Positions 47,986 through 58,085 of a stretch of 64,000 nucleotides of DNA are shown one piece after another. A program made the translations under genes and the position numbers. Position 1 is the first letter of the stretch, and the number at the start of each line of letters is the position of its first letter. Source of the DNA: Pseudomonadota bacterium (GTDB taxonomy: Bacteria; Pseudomonadota; Gammaproteobacteria; Steroidobacterales; Steroidobacteraceae); NCBI GenBank assembly GCA_021849615.1, contig JAJZSQ010000003.1, forward strand, positions 1 to 64,000. Direction: 5' to 3'. The notes beneath the pieces are model-generated. The model did no database searches and was not told the origin of the DNA. It saw only the letters and a program-made list of their open reading frames with translations.

Positions 47986-48459
47986 TCAACGTTGGCGCGA
48001 ACGGCTCCACAGCGGGAAGCCGCGCGAGTCGCGCAGCATCATGGACTGGTGTCCCTTGCGGATCTCGGCGGCGATGAGAACGGGTTGACCTTCGTACGTG
48101 ACCTGCGATCCGGTCACCTCGATCATCTCATCCGGCGCGAGCTTCAGGTGCTGACGCGCAATGTACCAACTGGGTCCCAGGTGCACCGAGACATTGCCTG
48201 CGGCGGTCTTCAGCAGCAGGTGAATGCCATAGGCGCGGCTGCCACGATAGGCCACTTTCTCGATCGCGATGATGTCCCCGCGGATCGTCTCGACGGTCCG
48301 GGTGTCGTACATCCGCGCACCCATGCCGCCCATGCCGCCCATCTGGCTCATGCCACCCATCTGGCCCATCCGGCCCATGTTCTGCTGCGCCAGCGCAGCC
48401 GAGGGAGCCGCACAGGCCGCACTCATCGCCAGAACACACAACCCAATGATCCGTTTCAT
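47986..48459 (-). CDS. Secreted small protein with Met/Gly-rich N-terminal segment
   Basis: Signal peptide; MGRMGQMGGMSQMGGMGGMGARMYD; then a compact beta-rich domain YDTRTVETIRGDIIAIEKV...EVTGSQVTYEGQPVLIAAEIRKG. Confidence 0.68.
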   Translation of the reverse strand: MKRIIGLCVLAMSAACAAPSAALAQQNMGRMGQMGGMSQMGGMGGMGARMYDTRTVETIRGDIIAIEKVAYRGSRAYGIHLLLKTAAGNVSVHLGPSWYIARQHLKLAPDEMIEVTGSQVTYEGQPVLIAAEIRKGHQSMMLRDSRGFPLWSRSRQR

Positions 48460-48678
48460 GATGGCCGGTCCTCGAGTCACATTACGGTGGACTCTCCTTG
48501 TACGCTTCGTGATCGGGGACTTCGATCCGCACAGCTACCTACTGTACGAGCCGGGAGCGGGCGGCCGTCCCTCGCCTGAGCCTGACGGCGACCCCGCGGA
48601 TTCGACGCACCATTTCGGGGCATGGGCCGGGCGTTCCGCGAGCCGCCAGTTCACGCGACCGATCAATGCCATACTGGT

Positions 48679-49965
48679 ATGCCCACCCCGCGTGAACGCC
48701 TTACCCAGATGATCGAATTCGGACGCGATACGCTGCGCTTCCTGCGAGACAACACCCGCTGGATCGGCGCGGGCTTCCTGCTCATGATGTTTTCCTCCTT
48801 CGGGCAGACGTTCTTCATCGGCATGTCCGGCAAGGCGCTGCGCGAAACGTTCCACCTCTCGGCGGGCGGCTTCGGCGGGCTGTACATGCTCGCCACGCTC
48901 GCCAGCGCGGTGAGCCTGCCGTGGCTCGGGCGAACCCTCGACGTGATGCCGGGCTGGAAGGTGGTGCGCTTCACCCTGCCGGCGCTCGCACTCGCCTGTG
49001 TGCTGATGGTGCTGGCGCCGAACCTCGTGCTGCTCACCGGAGCTCTGTACCTGTTGCGCCTGTTCGGTCAGGGCATGATGACCGAAACGGCCTACACGGA
49101 ATTGGGACGCTGGTTCATCGCCAACCGAGGGCGCGCCATGGCGCTGATCGTACCCGGCCAGCAGGCCGGCATTGCGCTCTTGCCGGTCTTCGTCGTGCTG
49201 GTCGATCGGGCGGGCGGCAGCTGGCGGGCCGCCTGGATCGCCTCCGCCGGGCTGATCGTGCTGGTCGGGCTGCCCTCGATTCTCACCCTGATGCGCATTG
49301 CCCGCGTGCCGCACTCCCAGGAGGTGAAGGCGAGCGCACTGCGTACCGCGCGCAGCTGGACGCGCGCTGAGGTCCTTCGCGACCCGGTGTTCTATCTGCT
49401 GCAGTTCGGCGCGCTCGCCCCGCCGTTCATCGCGACCGTCATCTTTTTCAACCAGGATTACCTGATCGCGCTGCGCGGGTACGACCCGCTGATCTTCGCT
49501 GCGGCCTTCCCGGTGATGTCGGTCACGACCGTCGTGTTCGGCTTGGTCGGCGGACACCTGATCGATCGGTTCGGCGCGGTGCGGCTGCTGCCGTACTTCC
49601 TCGTACCGCTTGCCGTGACGTCGGCGGCCCTCGGGCTGATCGCGCCGGTCTGGGGCGTGTATCTGTCGATGTTTCTGTTCGGCATCAGCAACGGGATCAC
49701 CTCGACGATGCTGGGTGCGCTCTGGCCGGAGATCTACGGCCTTGCGAATCTCGGCGGTATCCGCGCGATGATCGTCTCGGCGATGGTGCTCTCCACGGCG
49801 ATCGGGCCGGGGCTCTCGGGTCTGCTGATCGACCACGGGGTGGGGCTGCCGCGCCAGTTGCTCTGGTTGTCCTGCTGGTGTGTGCTCGCCTGCTTCGTGC
49901 TGGCGTATGCCGCGTGGCGGGTGCGCCAGCGCGAGGCCGGCCCGGCGGCGCTGCGCGCAGCCTGA
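48679..49965 (+). CDS. MFS transporter
   Basis: 12-TM-like profile; GMSGKALRETFHLSAGGFGGLYMLATLASAVSLPWLGRTLD. Confidence 0.85.
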   Translation: MPTPRERLTQMIEFGRDTLRFLRDNTRWIGAGFLLMMFSSFGQTFFIGMSGKALRETFHLSAGGFGGLYMLATLASAVSLPWLGRTLDVMPGWKVVRFTLPALALACVLMVLAPNLVLLTGALYLLRLFGQGMMTETAYTELGRWFIANRGRAMALIVPGQQAGIALLPVFVVLVDRAGGSWRAAWIASAGLIVLVGLPSILTLMRIARVPHSQEVKASALRTARSWTRAEVLRDPVFYLLQFGALAPPFIATVIFFNQDYLIALRGYDPLIFAAAFPVMSVTTVVFGLVGGHLIDRFGAVRLLPYFLVPLAVTSAALGLIAPVWGVYLSMFLFGISNGITSTMLGALWPEIYGLANLGGIRAMIVSAMVLSTAIGPGLSGLLIDHGVGLPRQLLWLSCWCVLACFVLAYAAWRVRQREAGPAALRAA

Positions 49966-50035
49966 GCGGGCGAAGCATCCGGGGTGCGCGAGCGGCTGAA
50001 GCGCTGCTCGGTCGTAAGAGAATCGATCGGCAGCC

Positions 50036-50068
50036 GTGGGGGCGCAGCCGTTGCGGCTGCGCCCCCAC
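50036..50068. terminator. Strong bidirectional hairpin between convergent genes
   Basis: GTGGGGGCGCAGCC-GTTGC-GGCTGCGCCCCCAC, 14 perfect bp. Confidence 0.7.
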
Positions 50069-50074
50069 GAGTGC

Positions 50075-53000
50075 TCAGGCGCCTGCGGCCGGCGGGAGTG
50101 CCGGCGGGGTGTGCAGTGTCACGGCCGACCCGGTCGGCAGCGTGGCGACGCCCGCGGCGTAAGCGGCGCTGTTCCAGGCCTTCACCTGCGTCAGCACCGA
50201 ACCGTCGTAGCGGCTGAGCAGTTGCTCGATCAGCGTGCGGTCGGTGCGGATCAGCCCGAGCAGCTGCGCGCGCGGTTTGGCACCCCAGAGTCCGGCGCTC
50301 ATGCCGTACAGGGTGTCGACCTTGCGGTGCAGGTGCGAGAAGTGCCGCAGGAAGTCCTCCTCCGCCTTGTGCTGGGTATGCGAGTTCCACAGCGTGTTCT
50401 GGTAGGAGGTCAGGGTCTTCTGCAGTGTCTTGCCCTGGGCGAGGAGCGCGGCGTGTCGACGACCCCAGGCCGGATCGGATTTGCCGCGCGCCAGCACGCC
50501 GGCGAGGCTCTTGCGCATGCTCGCCACGTGGTTCAGCAGGCGATTGACTGCCGAGAGCTCCTCACGTGCGGCCAGACCGGCCTGGGTATCCGCACGGGCG
50601 GTGGCGAGCGAGACCGAATAGCGCGGATCAGACTCGACCTTCAGCGTCACCCGCTGCATCGAGGTCCCGGCGTGCACGGTGGCCGTGTACTGGCCGGGCA
50701 GGGCAGCTGGCCCGAATCCACCGCCGTGGCCGGAGCCGAGCGGCGGGTCGAGTTTGGCTGCACCCTTGTAACGCAGGTTCCACACGACGGTGTCGAACCC
50801 AGCCTTGCCCGGTCCGTACAGCGTCGTCACCAGCGTACCGGCGGCATCACGGATCGCGATGCGCACCGGACCGTGATGCGCTGCCTTTTCGGCCGGCGTC
50901 GGCTTCAGTGTTTTGGCGAGGTGGTAGCTGATCATCGCCCCGGTCGGTGCGTTCGGCGCGACATAGCCGCTCGGACCGACACCGTTGGTGTACGAGTGAT
51001 ACAGCTGCACGCCCGCGGAGGCGCTGAACAGATGGAACGGTGCGCGCATCGCCGCGGCGCGGTACTGCTCGAGCGGCCTGAGGTTGTCGAGCACCCAGAT
51101 GCCCCGGCCGTGCGTGGCGAGCAGCAGGCCGCGGTGATCGGGTGCAAAGTTCACGTCCCACACCGACAGGCCGCGCGGCAGGTTGGCATGCAGTGGCTGC
51201 CACTGCGCGCCATCGTCGAACGACACATACAGGCCGGCCGAGATCGTTCCGGCGAACAGCAGCCCGGCGTGATTCGGATCTTCGGTGACCACCTCGACGC
51301 TGCTGTCCGGCAGTCCGCGGGTGATGCGGGTCCAGTGCCTGCCGTAATCGGTCGTGCGGAACACGTACGGGGCATCGTTGCCGATCTCGTGGCCGTCGAA
51401 GGCCGCGTAGGCCGTGCCGGCGGCAAACGGCGAGGGCTCGACGTGGTAGACGCGGGCCCACTGCGGTGCGCCGGGCGGGGTCACCTTGTTCCAGTGCGCG
51501 CCATCGTCACGGCTCACCCACACCCAGCCGTCGTCGGTTCCGACCCAGATGACCTTCGGATCGGTCGGGGCGAGGGCGAGCGACTGAATGGTGTCGTACG
51601 TCTCCGCGCCGCTCATGTCCAGGTCGATCGGACCGCCGCTCGGCTGCTGCTTGGCCTTGATGTTGCGCGTCAGGTCCGGGCTGATGACGCGCCAGTGCCT
51701 GCCGCCGTCGGTGCTGTGGAACACCACGTTTGCGGCGGTGTACACGTTCTTCGGATCGGTCGGCGAGACCGCGACCGGGGTGGTCCAGTCGAAGCGGTAT
51801 TTCTGCGCGTAGGTCGGCTTGCCCGAGAGCAGCAGCCCGGCGAGCACGTCACGCAGGTAGGGATTGATCTCGCGCTTGCGGCCGGTGGCGCGGTTCAGCG
51901 CCGTCGCGAAGCCGTCGTCGGTGGTTGCGTAGATCATCGAGGCGTCGTTCGGAGCCGGCACCACGTACTGGCCGTCGCCGCCGGCGACGTCGAACCAGTC
52001 CTGTGCGCCCGTCACGCCGCCGCGCTCGTAGTCGCTGCTCGCGCCGCACCAGGCGTCATTGTCCTGCAGTCCGCCGCAGACCAGATACGGCCAGGGATGG
52101 GCGGTCGCGCTCGCGGCCACCTGGTAGAACTGCTCGATCGGCAGATTGTCGAGGTGCCGCCAGTGCTTGCCGGCATCGAGCGACAGGTACACCCCGCCGT
52201 CGTTGCCCTGGATGATGCGGTTCGGGTTGGTCGGGTCGATCCAGATGGTGTGGTGATCGACGTGCACGCCCTTGTCGGCGTAGAACACGTGCTTGCCACC
52301 GTCCTTGCTCTCCATCATCTTCATCGACAGCAGGAACAGGCGCCGGGCGTCGTTCGGCATCACCGCGAGCTGCGTGAAGTAGAACGGCCGCACGTCGCTG
52401 TTGTGATTGTCGCTGACTTTCTGCCAGTGGCTGCCGAGGTCATGTGAGACCCACAGAACGCCGCCCTTGGCTTGCAGCACCGCGTACACGGTCTCGGGCT
52501 GACTCGGGGCGAACGCGACCGCGCTGCGCCCGATGCGCCCGCCCGGCAGGCCGTGAGTGAGCTTCGTCCAGTGCACGCCGCCGTCGCTCGAGCGGTACAG
52601 ACCGCCGCTCTTGCCGCCGCTGGTGAGCATCCAGGCGCGCCGCTGCAGCGGCCACATGCCGGCGATCAGTACTTTGGGGTTGCCCGGCTCGAAGGCGATG
52701 GTGCTGCAGCCGGTGTGGTCGTTGAGGTACAGCACCCGCTGCCAGTGCGCGCCGTCATCGGTGCTCATGAACACCCCGCGCTGCGGGCCGCGCTTCCACA
52801 GGTTGCCCTCGGCGCAGGCGAACACGGTGTTGGTGTTCTCGGGGTCCACCGCGATGGCCGCGATCTGGCCGGCGTGGTGCAGGCCCTTGTCGACCCAGGT
52901 CTTGCCGCCGTCGGGGCTGAAGTACACCCCATCGCCGTTCAGCACGTCGTTGCGCGGGTTGGCCTCACCGGTACCGACCCACAGCCAGTTCGGATTGCCG

Positions 53001-53302
53001 CCGGCGAGGGCCATCGAGCCGATCGACTGCGTCGGCTCGTGGTTGAAGATCGCCTTCCAGCTCATGCCGCCGTCCTCGGTCTTCCACACGCCGCCGCCGG
53101 CAGCGCCGACGTAATAGAGTGCGGGATTGCCGGCGACGCCGAGCACGCTGGTGACGCGGCCGCCGGCGACCGCCGGGCCGAGATCGCGGAACTTCAGGCC
53201 GTGAAACGGCCCCGGCTGCTTGGGCACGGCCGGGGTGGCCGCCGCGGCCAACAGACTCGTGCCGAGAAGCGCAGCGGTCGCCAGTGCCAGGATGGGGCGC
53301 AT
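50075..53302 (-). CDS. Secreted BNR/sortilin-type repeat beta-propeller protein (glycosyl-hydrolase-like annotation family)
   Basis: Repeated S/T-x-DGG-x-x-W motifs (STDGGRHWRVIS, SSDGGVHWTKLT, SRDDGAHWNKVT, TTDYGRHWTRIT); signal peptide. Confidence 0.88.
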   Translation of the reverse strand: MRPILALATAALLGTSLLAAAATPAVPKQPGPFHGLKFRDLGPAVAGGRVTSVLGVAGNPALYYVGAAGGGVWKTEDGGMSWKAIFNHEPTQSIGSMALAGGNPNWLWVGTGEANPRNDVLNGDGVYFSPDGGKTWVDKGLHHAGQIAAIAVDPENTNTVFACAEGNLWKRGPQRGVFMSTDDGAHWQRVLYLNDHTGCSTIAFEPGNPKVLIAGMWPLQRRAWMLTSGGKSGGLYRSSDGGVHWTKLTHGLPGGRIGRSAVAFAPSQPETVYAVLQAKGGVLWVSHDLGSHWQKVSDNHNSDVRPFYFTQLAVMPNDARRLFLLSMKMMESKDGGKHVFYADKGVHVDHHTIWIDPTNPNRIIQGNDGGVYLSLDAGKHWRHLDNLPIEQFYQVAASATAHPWPYLVCGGLQDNDAWCGASSDYERGGVTGAQDWFDVAGGDGQYVVPAPNDASMIYATTDDGFATALNRATGRKREINPYLRDVLAGLLLSGKPTYAQKYRFDWTTPVAVSPTDPKNVYTAANVVFHSTDGGRHWRVISPDLTRNIKAKQQPSGGPIDLDMSGAETYDTIQSLALAPTDPKVIWVGTDDGWVWVSRDDGAHWNKVTPPGAPQWARVYHVEPSPFAAGTAYAAFDGHEIGNDAPYVFRTTDYGRHWTRITRGLPDSSVEVVTEDPNHAGLLFAGTISAGLYVSFDDGAQWQPLHANLPRGLSVWDVNFAPDHRGLLLATHGRGIWVLDNLRPLEQYRAAAMRAPFHLFSASAGVQLYHSYTNGVGPSGYVAPNAPTGAMISYHLAKTLKPTPAEKAAHHGPVRIAIRDAAGTLVTTLYGPGKAGFDTVVWNLRYKGAAKLDPPLGSGHGGGFGPAALPGQYTATVHAGTSMQRVTLKVESDPRYSVSLATARADTQAGLAAREELSAVNRLLNHVASMRKSLAGVLARGKSDPAWGRRHAALLAQGKTLQKTLTSYQNTLWNSHTQHKAEEDFLRHFSHLHRKVDTLYGMSAGLWGAKPRAQLLGLIRTDRTLIEQLLSRYDGSVLTQVKAWNSAAYAAGVATLPTGSAVTLHTPPALPPAAGA

Positions 53303-53354
53303 TGCAGATCTCCAATGCCAATGGATCGAAAAAAGGGAGGATTAAGGTAGCGCT

Positions 53355-54689
53355 TTGGCGCAGTCATCGGTCGCTGATTTGGCTCGGTCCGTCGCCTCTC
53401 GGGGCGCCGCGGCGTTGACCGGAGGCCGCGGCGGTACGTTAGGCTGCCGACCGGAGCGAACAGCCGGGGAGACGATCATCGCAGCAGGCCGTGAGAACAG
53501 ACTGACCCCCACGGGTTTCGTGCTCGCCTTCGGCGCGGTCAGCATGCTCGCGGACATGGTGTACGAGGGGGCGCGCGCGATCGTCGGACCGTATCTGGCC
53601 ACCCTCGGGGCCTCGGCGGCACTCGTGGGGTTGATCACCGGCGCAGGGGAAGCCGTGGCGCTGGTGTTGCGTCTGGTCACCGGCCCGCTCGCCGACAAGA
53701 CCCGCCGGTACTGGCGCTGGTCGCTCGCCGGATACCTCACCACGATCATCGCCGTGCCGCTGCTGTCTGCGCCGGTCGATCTGGCGCAGGCCTGTGTGCT
53801 GGTGATCGCCGAGCGATTCGGCAAGGCGGTGCGCACCCCGGCCCGCGACACGATGTTGTCGCACGCGGGCGGAGCGAGCGGCCGGGGCCGGGCATTCGCG
53901 TTGCACGAGATGCTCGATCAGACCGGGGCGCTGCTCGGGCCGCTGATCGCTGCGCTGATGATCGCGTTCGGAAATTTTCGCCTCGCGTTCCGTGTGCTGA
54001 TCATTCCGGGGCTCGGTGCGCTCGCGCTGCTGGCCTGGCTGCGCCGAGCGGTGCCGAACCCGCAGGCCTACGAGGAATCGGCCGCGGCGATTTCCCCGGC
54101 GCGGCGCGATGGTGCCCCGGGGCCGTGCGGACTGCCGGGGCGGTTCTGGCGGTACAGTCTGTTCACGGCGCTCTCGATGCTGGGCTTTTCCACCTTCGGG
54201 GTGATTTCGTATCACCTGGAGGTTCGCCACGTGCTCGCCCCGGAGCTGATCCCGGTGCTCTATGCCGCCGCGATGGCCGCCGCGGCGCTGACGGCGCTGC
54301 TCGCCGGTCACGCCTATGACCGCATCGGCGTGCGCAGCGTGGCACTCGCGCTGCCGCTCACCGCGGCGGTCCCGCTGCTGGCCTTCTCGGTCGCGCCGGT
54401 ACGGGTGTGGTGGGGCGGGGTGCTCTGGGGGGCGGTGGTCGGCCTGCATGGCTCGACCATGCGCGCGGCGGTGGCGGACCTGGCCCCGGCGGCCCGGCGC
54501 GGCCTGGCCTACGGGATCTTCGGGGCGGCCTACGGCGTCGCCTGGCTGTGCGGCGCCACGGTGATCGGCGCGCTGTACGAACACTCGCTGCATGCGGTGG
54601 TACTGCTGGCGGGGATCACGCAGACGCTGGCGCTGGTCGTGTTCCTGCCGTTCCTGCGCCGCGGCGCGGATGGATCCCTCGCGCCGTGA
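53355..54689 (+). CDS. MFS transporter
   Basis: TPTGFVLAFGAVSMLADMVYEGARAIVGPYLATLGASAALVGLITGAGEA; GRAFALHEMLDQTGALLGPLIAA. Start codon uncertain. Confidence 0.85.
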   Translation: MAQSSVADLARSVASRGAAALTGGRGGTLGCRPERTAGETIIAAGRENRLTPTGFVLAFGAVSMLADMVYEGARAIVGPYLATLGASAALVGLITGAGEAVALVLRLVTGPLADKTRRYWRWSLAGYLTTIIAVPLLSAPVDLAQACVLVIAERFGKAVRTPARDTMLSHAGGASGRGRAFALHEMLDQTGALLGPLIAALMIAFGNFRLAFRVLIIPGLGALALLAWLRRAVPNPQAYEESAAAISPARRDGAPGPCGLPGRFWRYSLFTALSMLGFSTFGVISYHLEVRHVLAPELIPVLYAAAMAAAALTALLAGHAYDRIGVRSVALALPLTAAVPLLAFSVAPVRVWWGGVLWGAVVGLHGSTMRAAVADLAPAARRGLAYGIFGAAYGVAWLCGATVIGALYEHSLHAVVLLAGITQTLALVVFLPFLRRGADGSLAP

Positions 54690-54769
54690 CGACCGGGAGG
54701 GCGGGCGATGACGCCGCCGGGCCCAAATGGTAAGTTGCGCGCTTTCATCGGCTTCATTCGAGGCGGATC

Positions 54770-55183
54770 ATGATTACGCTCATCAAGCGATGCGGAGCAC
54801 TCGTGCTGCTGGCTGGCGCCCTCGGCGTGGCGAGCGCGACGACGGTACACGTTCGGTTGAGCGGTGCTGCGGAAGTGCCTGCGGTCAAGAGCGCGGCCAG
54901 CGCCACGGCCGTGATTTCGGTGCTGCCCGATCACGCGGTGCGTGGCGAACTCACCACCCACGGGATCCGTCCCACCATGGTGCACATCCACGAGGGGGCC
55001 GCCGGCACCAATGGACCGATCGTGATCTGGCTGAAGCACACCGGTGCGAACGTGTGGCGCGTCCCGGCCGGGGCGAAGCTCACGCCGGCCCAGTATCGGG
55101 CCTTCCGGGCTGGGGACCTGTACCTCAATGTGCACAGCCATCGCCATCCGGCCGGTGAGCTGCGCGGGCAGATAAGGCCGTAA
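54770..55183 (+). CDS. CHRD domain protein, secreted
   Basis: VHVRLSGAAEVPAVKSAASATAVISV, VHIHEGAAGTNGPIVIWL, LYLNVHSHRHPAGELRGQI. Confidence 0.92.
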   Translation: MITLIKRCGALVLLAGALGVASATTVHVRLSGAAEVPAVKSAASATAVISVLPDHAVRGELTTHGIRPTMVHIHEGAAGTNGPIVIWLKHTGANVWRVPAGAKLTPAQYRAFRAGDLYLNVHSHRHPAGELRGQIRP

Positions 55184-55212
55184 TTCATTGATGTAGAAGA
55201 GTTTTCAGAATC

Positions 55213-55239
55213 ACCCGGCGGGCCACGGGCGCGCCGGGT
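55213..55239 (+). terminator. Hairpin downstream of CHRD gene
   Basis: ACCCGGCG-N11-CGCCGGGT. Confidence 0.4.
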
Positions 55240-55303
55240 ACGCATGTTCATACCTTGCGCCCGGTCACGGCGCGACGAGCAGACCCTGGATTAACTTAAG
55301 TCT

Positions 55304-56542
55304 ATGAATGAGGGCTTGAGCTTCGAGACGCTTCCGGACTCGAAATACGCCGCGCAGCTGCAGCAAGAGACGCGCGCCGCGCCGTTTCCGGAACCGCTCG
55401 AGTCGCAATATCTGCGCAGCGTGCTGCGCAACAACCGCATCGTCGTGCGCGGTGCATGCACGCTCGCGGCCCTGCTCGGTGTCTTGCGCATTGCGCAGAC
55501 GCTGATGCACCACCAGTTTGGGGGGCTGATGAGTGCTCCGGTGGGCGTTGTGCTCGCCAGCAGCGCGTGGCTGCTCTGGCTGGTCTGGAGCTCGAGTTAC
55601 GAGCGCCAGTACCTGCCGGTCGCCAAGGTGCTGGTGCCGTTGCGCAACGTGCTCGGGATGGCACTGGTCGTGCACGCAGCGGCCGCCGGCGCGACCGACG
55701 CGCTGATGGTGGCCCCGCTCGCCCTCATCGGGCCGTTCTTCTTTCTCGGCCTGACGTTCCGCCCCGGACTGCTGGCCGCCGCGCTGGCGCTGGCGAGCGA
55801 GCTGGGCGCGGCCTGGTGGTATCACCTCTCGGTGAGTGCGGCGGTGAGCAGCGCGCTGTTCATGCTCACGACCTTCGTCGCCTGCGCCTTGGGTGCGCTG
55901 GTGCTCGAGCGCCAGAGCCGGCGCGCGTTCCTCGAAAGCCAGCTGATCGGGGAACTCGCCCAGCATGACGTGCTCACCTGGACGAAGAACCGGCGCATGT
56001 TCGATGAGAGTCTGGCGCGTCTGTGGCGCCAGGCGAGCGGCGATGCGCGCCCGATGGCGATCATGCTCATCGACATCGATGACTTCAAAGCCTACAACGA
56101 CCGCTACGGGCATCAGGCCGGGGATGTCGCGTTGCGCCAGGCGGCGCTCGCCATGCAGTGCTGCGTGCGCCGGCCGCTCGATCTCGTGGCGCGCTACGGT
56201 GGAGAGGAATTCGGTGTCATCCTCTTCGATACCGACCGGTCCGGTGCGCAGGCGGCCGCCGAGGCGATGCGCCGCGCGGTGCAGGAGTTGTCGATCGAAC
56301 ACGATTCCTCGCGCTGCTGCGACGTGCTTACGATCAGCGTGGGCGTTGCGGTGGTCGAGCCGACCGCGTGGCGCAAGCCCTATGGCGCGTTGCAGCTGGC
56401 CGACGAGGCGCTGTATCGGGCGAAGTCCAACGGCCGCAACCGGGTCGAACTGATGGACGACGTGGAGCATCGGCTGTTGGTGACGGGTGAGTTCTCCACC
56501 GACATCATCGCGCAGCTGAAGGCCGGCGCCTCGGGCGCCTGA
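55304..56542 (+). CDS. Membrane diguanylate cyclase (GGDEF)
   Basis: Multi-TM N-terminus; DIDDFKAYNDRYGHQAGD; RYGGEEFGVILF. Confidence 0.92.
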   Translation: MNEGLSFETLPDSKYAAQLQQETRAAPFPEPLESQYLRSVLRNNRIVVRGACTLAALLGVLRIAQTLMHHQFGGLMSAPVGVVLASSAWLLWLVWSSSYERQYLPVAKVLVPLRNVLGMALVVHAAAAGATDALMVAPLALIGPFFFLGLTFRPGLLAAALALASELGAAWWYHLSVSAAVSSALFMLTTFVACALGALVLERQSRRAFLESQLIGELAQHDVLTWTKNRRMFDESLARLWRQASGDARPMAIMLIDIDDFKAYNDRYGHQAGDVALRQAALAMQCCVRRPLDLVARYGGEEFGVILFDTDRSGAQAAAEAMRRAVQELSIEHDSSRCCDVLTISVGVAVVEPTAWRKPYGALQLADEALYRAKSNGRNRVELMDDVEHRLLVTGEFSTDIIAQLKAGASGA

Positions 56543-56769
56543 ACGGCAGGCGGCGGCAGCGGCAGGGTGCGCGGCCCCGGGAACTGCGATCCTCGCCGCG
56601 ATGGGATGGGGCCCTTGCAGGTCAGACTCTGCCAGTGGTCCGGAGGGTCTGCGCGGGGCGGGTTTGGCGCAGCGCGGCGGATTGTCGGGGCTGCGGCATT
56701 CCGCACAGCATGCCCGTGGCTTGCGGCGGTAAAATCTGCGCCAGATGAGGGCCTGCAGGCGACCGCAAT

Positions 56770-57939
56770 GTGAGCCAGAACCCGTCCGAGAACACCGCCC
56801 AGGGGGCCGACGTCGAGCGCCTGCGGCTGGTCTACGGCAATTTCACCTTCATGCTGAGCGGGGCGGTGCTGGCCGCAGCCGTGCTGGTCGTGCTGCTCTA
56901 CGAGGTGACCTCACGCACCGAGCTGTTCGGCTGGCTGGCGCTGGTCGTCGCCATTTCGCTACTACGCCATCTTGAGAGCCGAGCCTTTGCGCGCGATCCG
57001 GGCGCGCGGACGCCGCGGGAGTGGATGCAGCGGCTCGATGCGGCGACACTGGTTTCGGGCATGATCTGGGGCCTCGGGGCGCTGCTGTTCCTGCCGCTCG
57101 GGGACGTTGCGCACCAGATGCTCACCGTGCTGGTGTTCACCGGGGTCATCGCCGGGGCGATGACCTCGTACGGGGCGATGTGGCGCTGCTACATGATCTT
57201 CATGATGCCGCTGGCGCTGTCGATGGAATGGCGGCTGCTGACGGACCGGCTGGCGCTGCACTACGCACTGGCGTTCGTGAATATCGTGTACGTCGCCGTG
57301 GTGGCGTATTCGGCCTACAAGACGGACCGGACCATCGGCAAGGTGCTCGACATCACCGCCGAGAACGCGCAGCTCACCCGGGCGCTGCAGTATCAGGCGA
57401 CGCACGATCCGCTCGTCGACCTGGTCAATCACCGCGAATTCAACGTCCGGCTGCGCGAAGTGGCCGCCCGCCAGCACGAACCCTGCGCGCTCGTGTTCAT
57501 CGACCTCGACCGTTTCAAGGAGATCAACGACCTCGGCGGTCACGCCGCCGGCGATGAGGCGCTGCGGCGGGTCAGTGAGATTCTCAAGGCGCACGTGCGC
57601 GCCAGTGACACTGCTGCGCGGCTCGGCGGGGATGAGTTCGCGCTGCTGCTGCCCGGCTGTCCGGGCGAGCGGGCCGAACAGGTGGCTCGCGCGGCCCTCG
57701 CGGCGATCGAGGAGTTCGTGCTGCATTGGGAAGGGGGGCATTATTTTCGGGTCGGAGCGAGCATGGGGGTCGCCTGGGCCGAACCCGGAGCGGCCGATGC
57801 GGCGGCACTGCTGCGCGTCGCCGACGCGGCCTGCTATGCGGCAAAGAATGCCGGGCGCGGCCGCATCGAAGTGCGTCGGGCCACGGCGCGCTATGAACCG
57901 AGCCGTTTCGAACTCGAGGCGCTCGATCCGCTCAACTGA
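56770..57939 (+). CDS. Membrane diguanylate cyclase (GGDEF)
   Basis: GTG start; multi-TM N-terminus; DLDRFKEINDLGGHAAGDEALR; RLGGDEFALLLPG. Confidence 0.92.
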   Translation: MSQNPSENTAQGADVERLRLVYGNFTFMLSGAVLAAAVLVVLLYEVTSRTELFGWLALVVAISLLRHLESRAFARDPGARTPREWMQRLDAATLVSGMIWGLGALLFLPLGDVAHQMLTVLVFTGVIAGAMTSYGAMWRCYMIFMMPLALSMEWRLLTDRLALHYALAFVNIVYVAVVAYSAYKTDRTIGKVLDITAENAQLTRALQYQATHDPLVDLVNHREFNVRLREVAARQHEPCALVFIDLDRFKEINDLGGHAAGDEALRRVSEILKAHVRASDTAARLGGDEFALLLPGCPGERAEQVARAALAAIEEFVLHWEGGHYFRVGASMGVAWAEPGAADAAALLRVADAACYAAKNAGRGRIEVRRATARYEPSRFELEALDPLN

Positions 57940-58009
57940 AGCGCCGGTGAGCGCAGGCGAATCTGCCGAGCGGCAGCGGCCCGGGCTCGGTAAACTCGGG
58001 TGCAGCCGT

Positions 58010-58085
58010 GCCCCCGTAGCTCAGTGGATAGAGCGACCGCCTCCTAAGCGGTAGGTCGCAGGTTCAACTCCTGCCGGGGGCGCCA
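58010..58085 (+). tRNA. tRNA-Arg (anticodon CCT), CCA encoded
   Basis: GCCCCCG acceptor pairs with CGGGGGC; anticodon stem-loop ACCGC-CTCCTAA-GCGGT; T-arm GCAGG-TTCAACT-CCTGC; ends GCCA. Confidence 0.95.
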
